From positions 4,154,001 through 4,218,000 of the forward strand of contig NC_085884.1 in NCBI RefSeq assembly GCF_035222275.1: a DNA stretch of 64,000 nt. Direction: 5' to 3'. Within the stretch, counting starts at the first letter, position 1, and every line of letters begins with the position of its first letter. This DNA comes from Podospora bellae-mahoneyi. Its lineage: Eukaryota; Ascomycota; Sordariomycetes; Sordariales; Podosporaceae. The notes beneath the pieces are model-generated. The model was not told where the DNA came from. It was given only the letters and a program-made list of their open reading frames with translations, and did no database searches. Both the position numbers and the translations under genes were made by a program. This document shows, piece after piece, positions 12,096-23,671 of the stretch.

Positions 12096-13700
12096 TTTGA
12101 ACGGTTAGACCTCTAGGGAAGAATTATCACAGGTAGAAGCGGTGTGGAAGTGATAATTCGTATAAAGATAGTGTGTCATTAGGTCAATACGTTAGTTTTG
12201 ATGTACGGTAACGACAGTTTTGTGACTCAAACATGTTAATGTACGTGCTGTGGCTGGTGACAACTGCTGTCTTATGGTGGTCTGCATGTGATGCCTGTCG
12301 CCCGGTGCATCATTTCTCCGACATCGACATGCGCCTGTAACCGGGAAGGCAACAGCCGTCCTGGGTTGTCAGCTGCCGATATATTTACCTTTCCTATTAC
12401 TCTATTTCACAGTGCGGCAGGCCAACAACCATGGATAGCAGCCTGTGTTTGGTGCAGCAAAGTCCAGTTTGATGCCTCTCTCGTCAAATGCAAACACACC
12501 ACAGAGGAGCCGTACCATGACCATAAAAGGCTGTTTGGAAGCCTCCTTATGGTTGACAGGGGAATGTGGATCTTCCCCGCCGACTTGACCATTTATGACA
12601 CTTTCCCGATATACCAGCTCCAACAAGAGCAACTTGGTCAGCATGTCCCGGCTCAAGTCTTTTGGATCAGATGACAGAAAAAAGAAAAAGGACGACAATC
12701 ATCTAGTTAGGTACCTGCCTAGGTGGTGCCTGGTCAGTTTGCAATTTCGATTCAACTACCTACCCCATATTCATCCAACACTCGGCATCCGCCATCTTCC
12801 ACTCATCGTCGTCCTGTCGACTTAGTGGAGAGTCATGCTTACCGAATCACCCAGATTGCATATTCAAACTTTCAAACACGTGCATAGGGAAATGCCCATT
12901 CGCCTAGGACCTTTCAGAACAGGGAACGGATTCTGGGTGATGTCGGATGTAGCACATTCGAAGCGTTCAGCTGGTAGTTTGGGCTAGCGACACCTTGGTA
13001 AACGTGCCAGTCATATTGATACTCTTTCTCCTGTGTTCGAGCAAACAAAGTTGAGCAACAAATGTTGAGACCTGGGTGACCAAGACAGTATCTCGCCATA
13101 CTTGCCTCCATACTTGGGGAGTCGGGATTACAGAGGGTTGACGAAACAGCGTTACATCGGCTTCCCGTTTGGGATCGGATCGTGCAAAAACCTCTGCCGA
13201 AGCCATAACGGGTGAGTTATCCGGCAACACTTACTCACAAATGGACACGGAGGCAAGTCTCATTGGCCTGCCAAATCATCATTGGAGCGCATCTAGACTC
13301 GCCCGGAAATTCTCTGGCCCACCAAGCGGCTAGCATCTCGCTGCATGATCTTCCCCAGTTTCTTGGCCTCGAAAGGCGAGGCTGTAACGGCTACGCGAAC
13401 GCCCGCCAACCTGGTTTTATCGTGCATACGGGCATTTTGGCAGTGAAGTGTGGAGTCTGAACGTAACATCGTGAGGTTTCTGTTGACAAGTGATCTCCAT
13501 CTCATCTCGGGCGCTAGAGCGTACTTGGGCAAGTCCTGAGACAGGGGAAATCATAATGGCGAGAGAGAGGATTCGGCAGTTGTATCCACAGTCGAGTTCT
13601 TCTTTGCCCTTTGTTGACGGAGAAATATGCCTGATGTGGCTTGAGGCCGTAACAGCTGTAGCTCAGGGCCGATCCCAGGTTGACAATGGCTTATTTCAAG
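12096..13700. other. Long intergenic region before the GH62 gene
   Basis: No supportable gene on either strand. The right part is the GH62 promoter region; I looked for but did not find an exact GGCTAA xylanase-activator motif in the last 500 bases. Confidence 0.45.
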
Positions 13701-13708
13701 TATATAAG
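13701..13708 (+). promoter_or_regulatory. TATA box of the GH62 gene
   Basis: TATATAAG, 79 nt upstream of the chosen ATG at 13787. The position also argues that the longer open frame beginning upstream is not translated. Confidence 0.6.
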
Positions 13709-13786
13709 CCAGGTCACCTTCATGGGACGCTCCTCAGGTTCACCTGCCAGGCATCCAGTCTCTTGTCTGATCATCAAGTCGCTAAG

Positions 13787-15030
13787 ATGAGAATCAACTC
13801 CAGCGTTCTCAGCCCAACGGCACTGGCAGCCCTGTCTCTCCTCGGATTCGTAATCCCTGGAGCTGATGCTGCCTGCAGCTTGCCAACCTCGTACAGGTGG
13901 AGAGACTCTGGCATTCTCGCACAGCCAAAGTCGGGCTGGGTCTCCCTCAAGGACTTCACCCACGTCCCCTACAACGGCCAAAACCTCGTCTATGGCACAT
14001 ACCACGACGGCCGCAACTATGGCTCCATGAACTTCGGTCTCTTCACCAACTGGTCCGACATGGGCCGCGCCAGCCAGAACCAAATGAACAACGCCGCCGT
14101 CGCCCCGACGCTGTTCTACTTCCGCCCCAAGAACATCTGGGTCCTCGCCTACCAATGGGGTCCGACAGCCTTCTCCTACCGCACCTCCACCGACCCGACC
14201 AACCCCAACGGCTGGTCCTCCGCCCAGCCCTTGTTCTCGGGCACCATCGCCAACTCGGACACCGGCCCGATCGATCAGACCCTCATCGCCGACGACAAGA
14301 ACATGTACCTCTTCTTCGCCGGCGACAACGGCCGCATCTACCGCTCCGTCATGCCCCTCAACAACTTCCCCGGCAACTTTGGCACCTCCACCACCATCAT
14401 CTTCGACGGCGCCAAGAACGACTTCTTCGAGGCTGTTCAGGTGTACACCCTCAAGGACTCCTCCCCCACGACCTACCTCATGATTATCGAGTCGATCGGT
14501 GCCCAGGGCCGCTACTTCCGTTCCTACACCACCACTAACCTCGGCGGTTCGTGGACACCCAACGCCGCGAGCGAGAGCAACTCCTTTGCTGGCAAGGCCA
14601 ACAGCGGCACGACGTGGTCGAACGATATTAGCCATGGTGACTTGGTCCGGTCGAGCAACGATGAGAGGTTCGAGGTTGACCCGTGCAACTTGCAGTTGTT
14701 GTACCAGGGGAGGTCGGGGAGCAGCAACGAGTATAACCTGTTGCCGTACAGGCCTGGTCTGTTGACGTTGACGAACCCGGTCGGGTCGCCTAATCCCAAC
14801 CCTGCTCCTGGGCCGACGTCGACTGCTCAGACGACGCCGCAGCCGACGGGAGGGAATGGGGCGACGGTGCCGAGGTGGGGACAGTGTGGTGGGCAGGGGT
14901 ATACCGGGCCGACGAGGTGTGAGGCTCCATATACGTGCACGGTTTCTAACCAATGTGAGTTTGCTTGTTGCTCTGAGGATGAGGGATGATATGCTAATGA
15001 GATACGACAGGGTACTCCCAATGCCTGTAA
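13787..15030 (+). CDS. GH62 alpha-L-arabinofuranosidase with C-terminal CBM1
   Basis: Exons 13787-14954 and 15011-15030 around a 56-nt intron, 395 aa. The start is set by the TATA box and by a signal peptide ending near GADA at 28. Residues about 30-325 form a GH62 five-bladed propeller with the markers [10 protein letters not shown] (base Asp), [11 protein letters not shown] and [11 protein letters not shown] (acid Glu). A Pro/Thr linker follows, then a CBM1 starting [11 protein letters not shown]. The last CBM1 residues, WYSQCL, are supplied by the tiny second exon, which confirms the splice. GH62 enzymes remove arabinose side chains from arabinoxylan outside the cell. The gene is convergent with the CE1-like esterase, with stop codons 143 bp apart. 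Confidence 0.95.
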
Positions 15031-15173
15031 ACAGACACCACAACACAGGATTGACGTGCAAAAAGGATCTGGTCATCAGCTTGGGGATTGGCAAAAGAGA
15101 AAACGGCAAAAGAAAGCAAGAAATTCTTTCACCCACACATTCTGTACCTACCTACCTACTTCATAGTACATAT

Positions 15174-16544
15174 TCAACCCTTCGCCCTGACTCTCCCAGT
15201 CCCCACCCCAAAAGGCAAAGGCTTCCACAGCACCTTGACCCCAAACCACCACAGCTCATCCTGCCACGTATTCCAATAATGACTCCCAAACGGCGTAACC
15301 CGATTGATATACCGTATCCCCAGCGCATCCAACGCAGTCTGCAGCTCCCTCGCCTGAGGGAACACAAAATCGTAGAGTCCATAAGCAACCATGATCCCCT
15401 TCTTCAACAACCCCGGGTTTTGTGCCGCAGAAGACGCATCGATATACGGCGTGTTGGTAGCAGGGGAAAACATCCCAAAGTAGTCAAACATGTCGGTGGC
15501 ATTGACAAACATCTCGTACGTGAGAACACCCCCCATGGACAACCCCGCAAAGGCGCGACAGCTGGCGTTTTGGCAGACTTTGTAGTTTTGTTCGACCCAG
15601 GGGAAGAGGTATTTCTCAAAGTTTTCGCGAACATAAGGTGCGGGAGGGATGGGGACACTGTGGGATCTGTTGCCGTAGATGAACTTGCCTCCTGAAGCGT
15701 CGAGGTTGTAGAAGGAGGGGGTGACCACCACGGTTGGGGGGATGTGCTTCAGGCGGATGAGGTTATCCATCACATGGCTCATTCGTCCAAGGTTTTCCCA
15801 GTCGGCGCCGTTGCCGCCTGCACCATGGGAGAGATAGAGGAGGGGGTATCTCTTCTCGGGGATGGTTCCATATTCGGCTGGGAGGTAGATGGAAAAGTCG
15901 TGGACGTCAGGGGCCGGATGGATCGATCCGGGGGAGGTGTAGTTTGCTGTTTTGACTACACCACGGTGACCTTCTGGCGCGTCGAGAGCGTAGTCAAAGT
16001 TGGTGTTGAGTTCTGGTGAGGCCTGAAATTTGGCATCGAAGGGGACCTGGAAGCTGGAGGCTACTTGATCGCCTTGGACGTTTTGAAATGGCGGGAGGTC
16101 TGGGTCGATGACGAGATGGCCTGTGTCGATGCTGCAGTTGGGTGCGTAGTTGCAGTTGACGAGATACGCAAAGCTGTAGATGCCGCTTGGGAGGGGTGTT
16201 GTGTATGTCCATATACCATCATCCGAAGACTTCATCTCATATGGCCACCTGTATAGCGGTTCTGCTGGGAGCTGAGGTGAAGGATTGCTGACATAAAAGT
16301 CGCCCGGCTGGTAGTCGTGGGGATCATAGCGGCCGTTGAAGCGGTACGACGTGCCTGTTGTGTGGAACTGGTCGGTGAAAGGTTGAATTCCGCCTCCTAT
16401 TAGCACCCGCTGCGCAGTTGCGTTGACATAGCGAAAGTCGACCTCGTAGCCAGTGGGACCACGGCCCGTCTTGCGAATGGTCACCGAAGCCGAAGCTTCT
16501 AGCGACAGTAGGCTCCCAATCGCAAGAAAACTTCGTAAAAGCAT
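15174..16544 (-). CDS. Secreted CE1-like carbohydrate esterase
   Basis: Single exon, 456 aa from the Met at 16544, chosen because it starts a signal peptide (MLLRSFLAIGSLLSLEASAS); the upstream Mets add a non-secretory extension and lie outside the TATA spacing. The N-terminal ~150 residues form a beta-rich domain like the early-set domain before some CE1 esterases (DGIWTYTTPLPSGIYSFAY). An esterase-D-type alpha/beta hydrolase follows, with oxyanion region LYLSHGAGGNGADW, nucleophile GLSMGG, probable acid Asp in YGLYDFVFP and His in GSHYWNTW. Known relatives are feruloyl or acetylxylan esterases; exact specificity cannot be read. Several Asn-glycosylation sites fit secretion. Tail-to-tail with GH62. 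Confidence 0.85.
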   Translation of the reverse strand: MLLRSFLAIGSLLSLEASASVTIRKTGRGPTGYEVDFRYVNATAQRVLIGGGIQPFTDQFHTTGTSYRFNGRYDPHDYQPGDFYVSNPSPQLPAEPLYRWPYEMKSSDDGIWTYTTPLPSGIYSFAYLVNCNYAPNCSIDTGHLVIDPDLPPFQNVQGDQVASSFQVPFDAKFQASPELNTNFDYALDAPEGHRGVVKTANYTSPGSIHPAPDVHDFSIYLPAEYGTIPEKRYPLLYLSHGAGGNGADWENLGRMSHVMDNLIRLKHIPPTVVVTPSFYNLDASGGKFIYGNRSHSVPIPPAPYVRENFEKYLFPWVEQNYKVCQNASCRAFAGLSMGGVLTYEMFVNATDMFDYFGMFSPATNTPYIDASSAAQNPGLLKKGIMVAYGLYDFVFPQARELQTALDALGIRYINRVTPFGSHYWNTWQDELWWFGVKVLWKPLPFGVGTGRVRAKG

Positions 16545-16603
16545 GCTGTATGAAATGGGATTTGCCTGCTTCAACGGAGCTTGAAGATTAGTGGACGGTC
16601 GGT

Positions 16604-16611
16604 CTTTTATA
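16604..16611 (-). promoter_or_regulatory. TATA box of the CE1-like esterase gene
   Basis: TATAAAAG on the minus strand, about 60 nt upstream of the ATG at 16544. Confidence 0.6.
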
Positions 16612-17130
16612 GGTAGCTCTGAAAGTATGCTCATCTGTCCCGGAGACCGGGTTGACAGGCACCTTATGCGGGGTTGTTTGGATAAATTGTTCAAATGTAA
16701 GCTAAGTCGGGGACGCAGCACCTGTTGGATAAAGTCCCCTTCTATGCCCCCATCGCTTGTGCCGTCTTCCGGATATGCGGGCTTGGTTGCCCCGTTGAAT
16801 GCTTGATGTGGCAGACAGGCCAAATCTATGACATGAAAGGTTGGAAAGTGCAAAGTAGAACCAGGGATGATAGATGTCATTTTCTGATAGTGGCTCGAGG
16901 ATCAAAGGCAGGTAATTCTGCTTCCAAAGCTCTTGCTGAGCGCGGTCCATGTCAACTGGTGGCATCATGACCCATTTTGGTTTGCACCATTCCCAGTATG
17001 ACGGATACCATCCATCACGGCTTCTGGCAAGCTGGAATCTGGAGCACCTATGTAATTTTCTACCGAGTTTTGCTCCAAGCTCCACCAACTTCGGACCATT
17101 CCGCGAAGCTCGAGACAAAGCACCTGTCGG
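16612..17130. other. Intergenic between CE1-like esterase and DUF6603 gene
   Basis: No gene recognised. It holds the esterase promoter and whatever remains of the 5' end of the DUF6603 gene; no convincing start codon for the latter was found. Confidence 0.4.
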
Positions 17131-20100
17131 TCAGACTCCCCCTACGTCGTGCTCGACCAAAGCAGTATGGCCGTGGGCGGTACTGTCCAATCGCTGGATT
17201 TTACCTCCCAAGATAAGGACTACCCGGTACCACAGCTTAATCTTGGATGGGTCAGCATCGACGCTTCGTACAACTGGGCCAAAGGGCAAACATCTCCTCT
17301 CAGCGTCAAGGCCTCCTTTCTCGCCGAGCTCAGGTCGTCCAAGAACGCTACACACAAGGAGCCTGCCGCGCTCGTGGGCGCCATGGCTAGGATAGTGGCA
17401 AGTGGACTTTGAGCGCTGACCTGGAAGGACTATATCTCTCCTCCCTCTACAACTTCTTTTTCCAGAAGCCATCGAACGCCGACCCCGATGCAACTGGAGA
17501 AGCAGATTACGTTCTTCCGCTCATCGAGGCCATCAAGATTGAAAGCATGAAGCTCACCTACGTCTATGGTAAGACGCCTGCTTCGGGAGACCAAGTTGTT
17601 GGCAGCTCATTCACCTTTGACGGAATTTTGAATGTCTCTGATTTGCAGCCCAAACTTCATTTCTCGCATGAGAAGAAGGCCTTTGAGTTCCGAGCAATGT
17701 TGCATGCCGGATCGACGACAACCGTTGGGAAGATCATCGAAGATCTCGTCGGAGATGGCATCGACGTCCCAGAGTTCTTGTACGACGCCAAACTAGATCC
17801 AGCAAAAGACCATTCCACTTTGTGGCCAAGCTCACGGTGAATTTCCCCAGAGATGTCCAAATCACGTTGACCTTCGCCCAGTGGCATGGTAGCAACTGGT
17901 CTGCTTCAGAACCGTCCAAGAAGCTGATCAAGACCGCTCTGACCGGCATCCCCCATGTGTCCATCCCTCTTGTTGGCGATATCACGCAGCCATTTGACGA
18001 GATGTACTTCATGCATGTGATCGACGGTACCAAGAAGAAGTCACCCCAGCAACTTCCCGGCATAACTCGCAAGGAGAAGGATGATCTCAACCTGGATGAA
18101 GCATTCAAGGCTCATCCTCTCGTTGTCAAGGACAAATCCAAGGATACCAGCGATGATGTAGTGGTCATCACTGCAGGCGTGCACCTCGCGATTGTCATCA
18201 AGAACGAGAGAGGCGAGAGAGTCTGTATCCTCGACTACAACTACAAGAAGCAAAAGACTGTCGGAGATGGAAAGGAGAACACCAAAAAGCGAACCATCCC
18301 GGCGGGGGGAAAAAGCAAGGAACCTGCAAAGAAGGACTCGGACGGCAGCGCGGCCTCGGCGCCTCTGAAGAAGAAGATGAGCGGCCTATCCATCAGCGAT
18401 ATCGGTCTCAAATACGAGAACAAGATTTTCAGCATCTCTTTTACCGCCACCATGGAACTCGGCCCCGTGGGCTTCAGCCTCATCGGGTTCGCTCTTAACA
18501 TGGAGCTAACAAGCCTCAACCTGAGCGATATCAGGATGCTGCCTCCTAGCCTGGAAGGCTTCTCAGTCGTTTTCGAGCGCAAGCCCCTTTCCATTGCCGG
18601 CATCATCCGCCATGGAAAGACTCCCGAACTTGAGTACTACGCCGGTGGACTCATCGTCGGATGGACGCCCTACCAACTCGAGGCAGCAGGCTTCTATGGC
18701 AAAGTCAAGCCCGAGGGACGAGACCCATTCGTCTCCGTCTTCGTTTTTGCAAAGCTTGCGGGACCGCTTGTCTCGCTTGAATTCGCAGAGATCTCTGGCG
18801 TGACGCGAGGGTTTGGATACAGTTCCAGCGTCCGCGTGCCCACAGCCGATCAGATTACCTCGTTTCCCTTCATTGATCAGCATGCCACGGATAATGCCGG
18901 CGATGCACTGCAAGCGCTCCAGAAGCTGACCAGCGCGGGACAGGATGCGTGGTTCCAGCCTGTGCCGGATACGTATTGGGCAGCAGCGGGCATGAAGATT
19001 GATGCCTTCCAGATGATCGCGCTCGACGCTGTTGTCGTTGTACAGTTCGGCACTTCTATTAAGCTGGGCATATTTGGTGTTGCATTAGTCGATGTTCCTA
19101 GCAGCCTGTCAGACTTCAAGTTTGCCCATGTTGAGCTCGGCATCGCTGCTGTCGTCGATTTCGACATTGGTATCATGAAAGTGGAGGCGCAGCTCTCCCC
19201 CAAATCCTACAGCCTTCATCCAAGCTGTAAGTTGACGAGTGGCTTTGCCCTTTGGTACTGGTTTGACGCCCCCCACACTGATCAGGCCAATGTGGGCAAC
19301 TTTGTCTTCTCCCTTGGGGGTTATCACCAGGCTTTCAAAGTTCCAGTCGGATGGCCTGTCCCAGATCGCCTCAAAATCAGCTGGGGTCTGGGCAACAACC
19401 TGTCCATCTCGGGAAAAGCCTTCTTTGCCATCACACCCAAAGTTTGCATGCGAGGCGGCAGACTTCGAGCTTCCTACTCCGCCGGGCCCATAGCAGCTTG
19501 GTTCGACGCTTTTGCCAATTTCCTGATCCAATACCAGCCTTTCCACTTTGCATCAGAAGCAGGCATTTGCATCGGCGCAAGCTTCAACCTGGACATCAGG
19601 TTCATTCACATCCACATCTCGGTCGAAGTGTCTGCAGATCTATACCTCTGGGGCCCCCCCTTGGCGGGCATCGTCTCTGTCAACATCAAAGTAGCCAGAT
19701 TCAACATCCACTTCGGCGATGACAACAACGGCCCCGGTGCACTGCAGCTCGGCCAGTTCTTTGATCTTGTCTGGCAGGCTTCTAGCAAGAAGAAGGCAGC
19801 AACCACCACCACCCCCATGGCGGTCGCAACACCCATCATTCCAATCATGGAACCGGATCAAGCAGCCAGGTTCAAAAGGATGTCTGACAACGTTGGACAT
19901 ACCTTCCTGGGGCGGTTCGGCCTCATGAACGATACCTCTGATCCCAAGCGCGAGCAGAACGCGGAGTGGGTAGTGAGGGGCGGCACATTCAGCTTTTCCA
20001 TCGGTTGCAAGATGATGGTTGACGATGTGAAGCTTGTAGGCAACAACAAAGAAGACATCAACTCCAAGGCCTCCGGAGCAGGCAGCATATACGCCAAACC

Positions 20101-20826
20101 GATGAAGACCGATTCCTCCCTTGCCTCGCACATGACTGTGCGGATCACCCAGACCCAGGGGAAGCAGGTATGGGGAATGATTCAGGAGTACAAGACTGTT
20201 CCTACTGGTTTGTGGCAAAAGTGTAAGTGCTCCTCTCTGTCCTGCCTATTTCGACTGCTAATTATTCTGCAGACGACTCATCAAAAGACCCCTTGAACGG
20301 AAAGGGAAATAACAATATTGACGACTATCTCAACGACAAAGACGGAGGGATGAAGCTAATGAGCGGCATCTTGTTTTCTGCTCCTCCACCCAAGATGTCG
20401 GATGATAAGCTCAAGGTGTTTGACATCATCGACTCGACGCTCATGGAGATTGAGTCTGATAGGCAGTTCCCTCTTCCAACAGACTGCCATAAAGACTGGG
20501 ATCCTCACCCGCCAAGGAATGAGGAGGACGATGATGAGTGGACGGTTGTGCAGAAGAGGTGGAAGACACCTCTGTGGAACACGGATAATGAGCCTAAGCA
20601 CAGTGCTGTTTCCCTTGCAGTCGATTCGAACCCAGAGGCTGCTGCTCAGCCGATTGTTCAAGAGGAACCCAAGACGCGAGACGTAGAGACTGATTTTGTT
20701 TCTGCTTTTGTCAATGCTTTTAATTGGGATGCTGGCTTGAAGTTACCTAGCCTGGCCAAGATGCCTCGGAAGCTGGAAAAGAGGTTTGGAGATTTGTTTG
20801 TCGTTCCACCGATGATGACTGCTTAG
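17131..20826 (+). CDS. DUF6603-type large protein, 5' part out of frame
   Basis: The intact part is 17822-20222 plus 20273-20826 (50-nt intron, GTAAGT donor, CTAAT branch), coding 984 aa. Upstream, the same protein continues in two other frames: SPYVVLDQSSMAVGG from 17131 in frame 1, then SADLEGLYLSSLYNFF from 17409 in frame 3, then FVAKLTVNF in frame 2. No introns fit the two junctions, near 17400 and 17815. The body is rich in beta segments with recurrent features such as FALWYWF, FSLGGYH and AGPIAAWFDAFANFL that I associate with DUF6603 proteins of fungi and actinobacteria, whose role is not established. A Lys-rich stretch lies near residues 150-200 of the intact part. It has no start codon I trust, so it is either a decaying gene or carries assembly errors. 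Confidence 0.65.
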
Positions 20827-21080
20827 TTGAAGGGCAGTGTAGGGTCGAGAGAGGGGGGAGGGAGAGAAGGAGAAGGACACTTTTACATTGTAGCAGAGCT
20901 CACCTACTCCGCAAATGAGGCCAGTTCCTGGGATCACATTGGGTAACGGCCCTAGTATGTCTTGAAGTGTACGGTAAAGTAGCCGCTGAGGAGGCTCAAC
21001 ATTGGCCGAAAATCAGCTGACCTGAAAAGTCTGGCTTCTGTTATATATCTAACACGTATACATATACAGATTACTCCTTC

Positions 21081-23671
21081 TTAATCCACAGTACCCTCGG
21101 GCAACACCGAAATATAATCAATCGGCGCCGGCTCCAACCCATCCGGCCTCCCCACAACCTTTAGCTCACTCCCCTTCTTAACCCTCACCCCCCTAAACGT
21201 CTTCCTCGCGGCCGTCTGCCCATCAATATATGGCGACGGCGCCCGTCCAAGCTCATACTCCAAATCCCCCTTCCACTTCCCCACCAACTTTCTATCCACA
21301 AACAGCTCCCAGGTCGAATTCCCCAACGCCATATCATAGTAATTAACCGCAAGGTCATACTTCCCGCTCGGAACCTTGAGCTTCGTCGTGGCAGTGCCAA
21401 CAGTGCTGTTCGTCTCGGTAACGACACAGTGATACCCGCTTGCTGCCTCAAAGGGAGAGACTCTATACGACTTATACCCCTTGAGCTCCATCTCCTCAGC
21501 TTCAATCCTGTACTTGTGGTTGCCCACACGACCGAGTTCATCAGGGATACCGCTCTTGTTGAAGTAAAACTGGTTCACACTGTCACGCCAGACGAGCGAA
21601 TGGCCAGCCTGGTAGATGAGCCGGAACAAAACGTGCTCGTAGCGCTCTTTGTCAATCCGGCCCTTGAGCTTCTCCCAAAGGGTGACGAATGTCTGCGCCG
21701 TGGCGCTGCCCTTGTAGTGGGCGTCGTAAAAGTGTTGAATGACTGTCTTGCCCGACTTGAGCTTTTGGGTGTACGGGACGTGGTGGAACCACAACAGAAG
21801 GTTGTCGGGGGTGGTCTCAATGTTCTCGTACATGGCCGCGATTTCAGGGGGGTACTGGCCGGCGAAACCGGTGCCGTTCCATACTGTGCGGTCCATGCCG
21901 ATGGTGTCATCGTCGGCGCGAGTCCATTGACCCCAGGGGTTTCCGTCTTGGGAGCCGGGGTTGGGACCGTAGTGGCCGAGGAGGATGTCGGTTAGAGTTT
22001 GGATGCCGAGGTTGCCGGAGTAATCCTCGTAGGCGGGCCAGGACTCCATCGAGATCTTGGTGATGACGTCGTGGACGAGCTTGTCGTGGCCGAAGGTGAG
22101 GGTGGTCCACTCCTTGAGGATGCCGGTGGAGGTTTGCTCCGGGTCCCAGGCGAGCTTGCCGTAGGCGTAGAGGTTGGACATGGCCAGGTGGGAGCCGAGC
22201 CAGGTGGTATTGGTGCCGACGTTGACGACACCAGCGTACCCGGTGAGCTTCTGGCCGAAGCGCTTGCCAGACACGATGGACTTCAGGGTCGAGGGCTTGC
22301 TGTCGACGCGGAGGTCAAAGTCGAGGAGTTCCTTCCACATGGGAGCGAGGTAGACGACGTCTGTGAAGAGAACTGTTAGGAAGTGACGTGACAAGGGGAC
22401 AGAATGAGATTTCACATACGGGCTTGTTGGCCAAGATATTCCTGGGTGATCTGAAGCTCAACTGTGGCACCAGTCCTGCGAAGGTGGGTGAAGAGAGGCG
22501 AAACAGGCTCGCGGACCTGGAAGTCGATAGGGCCATACTTGATCTGAATGACAACATTGTCCTCAAACTTGTCATCGAGACCGTCAAAGTAGTTGACGGC
22601 TGCGTTGGCGCGGTCAGCCTTCCAGTCCAAAGTCTGGTTCAAGCTGCGGTGATCGTAGACGAAAGCGCGGAAAAGGATGATACCGCCGTGGGGCCGGAGA
22701 GTGCGCGCAAACAGGTTGGCGCCATCAGCCAGGGTGCGGTTGTATGTCATGGGACCGGGCTGGCCTTCCGAGTTGGCCTTGACGAGGTAACCCGCCATGT
22801 CGGGAATGCGCTTGTAGAGGTTGTCGGCGATGCCCTGCCACCAGTTGACGACAGTCTTGTCAAGGGGGTCGAAGGTATCAAGCCCACCGAGAAGCTGAGG
22901 AGCGGCGAAGTTGAGCGAGACACCAAGCTGGACACCGTAGGGGCGGAAGACGTCGGCGATGCGAGCGAGACCGTCCATGTTCTCGGGGGTGAGGATCGAA
23001 GCATTGGCATTGACATTGTTGGCGACGACGGCGTTGATACCAATGGAAGCCAACAGCCGGGCGTACTGACCGGCGCGGGTGAGGTCCTCGCGAATGTGTC
23101 CGTCCCAGAAGAAGATGGAGTCACCGCCATAACCACGCTCGACGCTGCCATGAGTGCCACCATCTTGCATGTTGTCCCATTGGTTCACCCATCGGACTGG
23201 CGCATCGGGGTTGGAGGTGAGGGTAAAGTCGGACACATTGCCCTGGGCGATGACGGAGAGGTAGTGGAAGGCACCGTAGAGGGCACCGCGCTCGTTTTGA
23301 CCGAGGATCAGGACGTTGCCCTTGGAGATCTTGAGGTAGAAGCCATCCTCGACGAGGTCAGGCAGACCCTTGGCAGCAGAAGGGTTCTTGTCGACGTATG
23401 CGCTGACGGTGCCAACGGTGGCAGTGGTACCCTTGGGCTTTGATTTTGCAACAGTCAACTTCTTGCCAAAAAGACCGCCGATGCCGTCCACCAGCTCCTG
23501 TCCAGCGGTATGGACGGGATATCCCTTGGTGGCGTTGAGAGTGACGACGGCGGAAGGCAGTTTGCCGAGATGGCGGGAGGCACTCGGGACGCGAGCATAT
23601 CGTAGCCAGGCAGCGAGACCGTCTTCGGCGACGGCAAGGCCGACGACCGCGAGCCACAACAAACTCCGCAT
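21081..23671 (-). CDS. aguA: GH67 alpha-glucuronidase
   Basis: Exons 23671-22420 and 22360-21081 around a 59-nt intron (donor GTATGT, branch CTAAC), 843 aa, the usual GH67 length. A signal peptide precedes AEDGLAAWLRYA. The central TIM barrel carries YGGDSIFFWDGHIRED, the acid Glu in KANSEGQPGP, and the paired Asp/Glu base in KYGPIDFQVREP. The C-terminal helical domain includes GHYGPNPG and WFHHVPY. The enzyme removes 4-O-methyl-glucuronic acid from the ends of xylo-oligosaccharides and acts after endoxylanases. It is the fourth xylan side-chain enzyme in this 19-kb stretch. Signal peptide and glycosylation sites indicate secretion. The symbol follows Aspergillus/Trichoderma usage. Confidence 0.95.

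Noticed and set aside
13691-15136. 481-codon minus-strand frame
   Set aside because: Antisense to the GH62 gene, produced by its GC-rich third codon positions.
22388-23443. 351-codon plus-strand frame
   Set aside because: Antisense to GH67, which is certain from its catalytic blocks.
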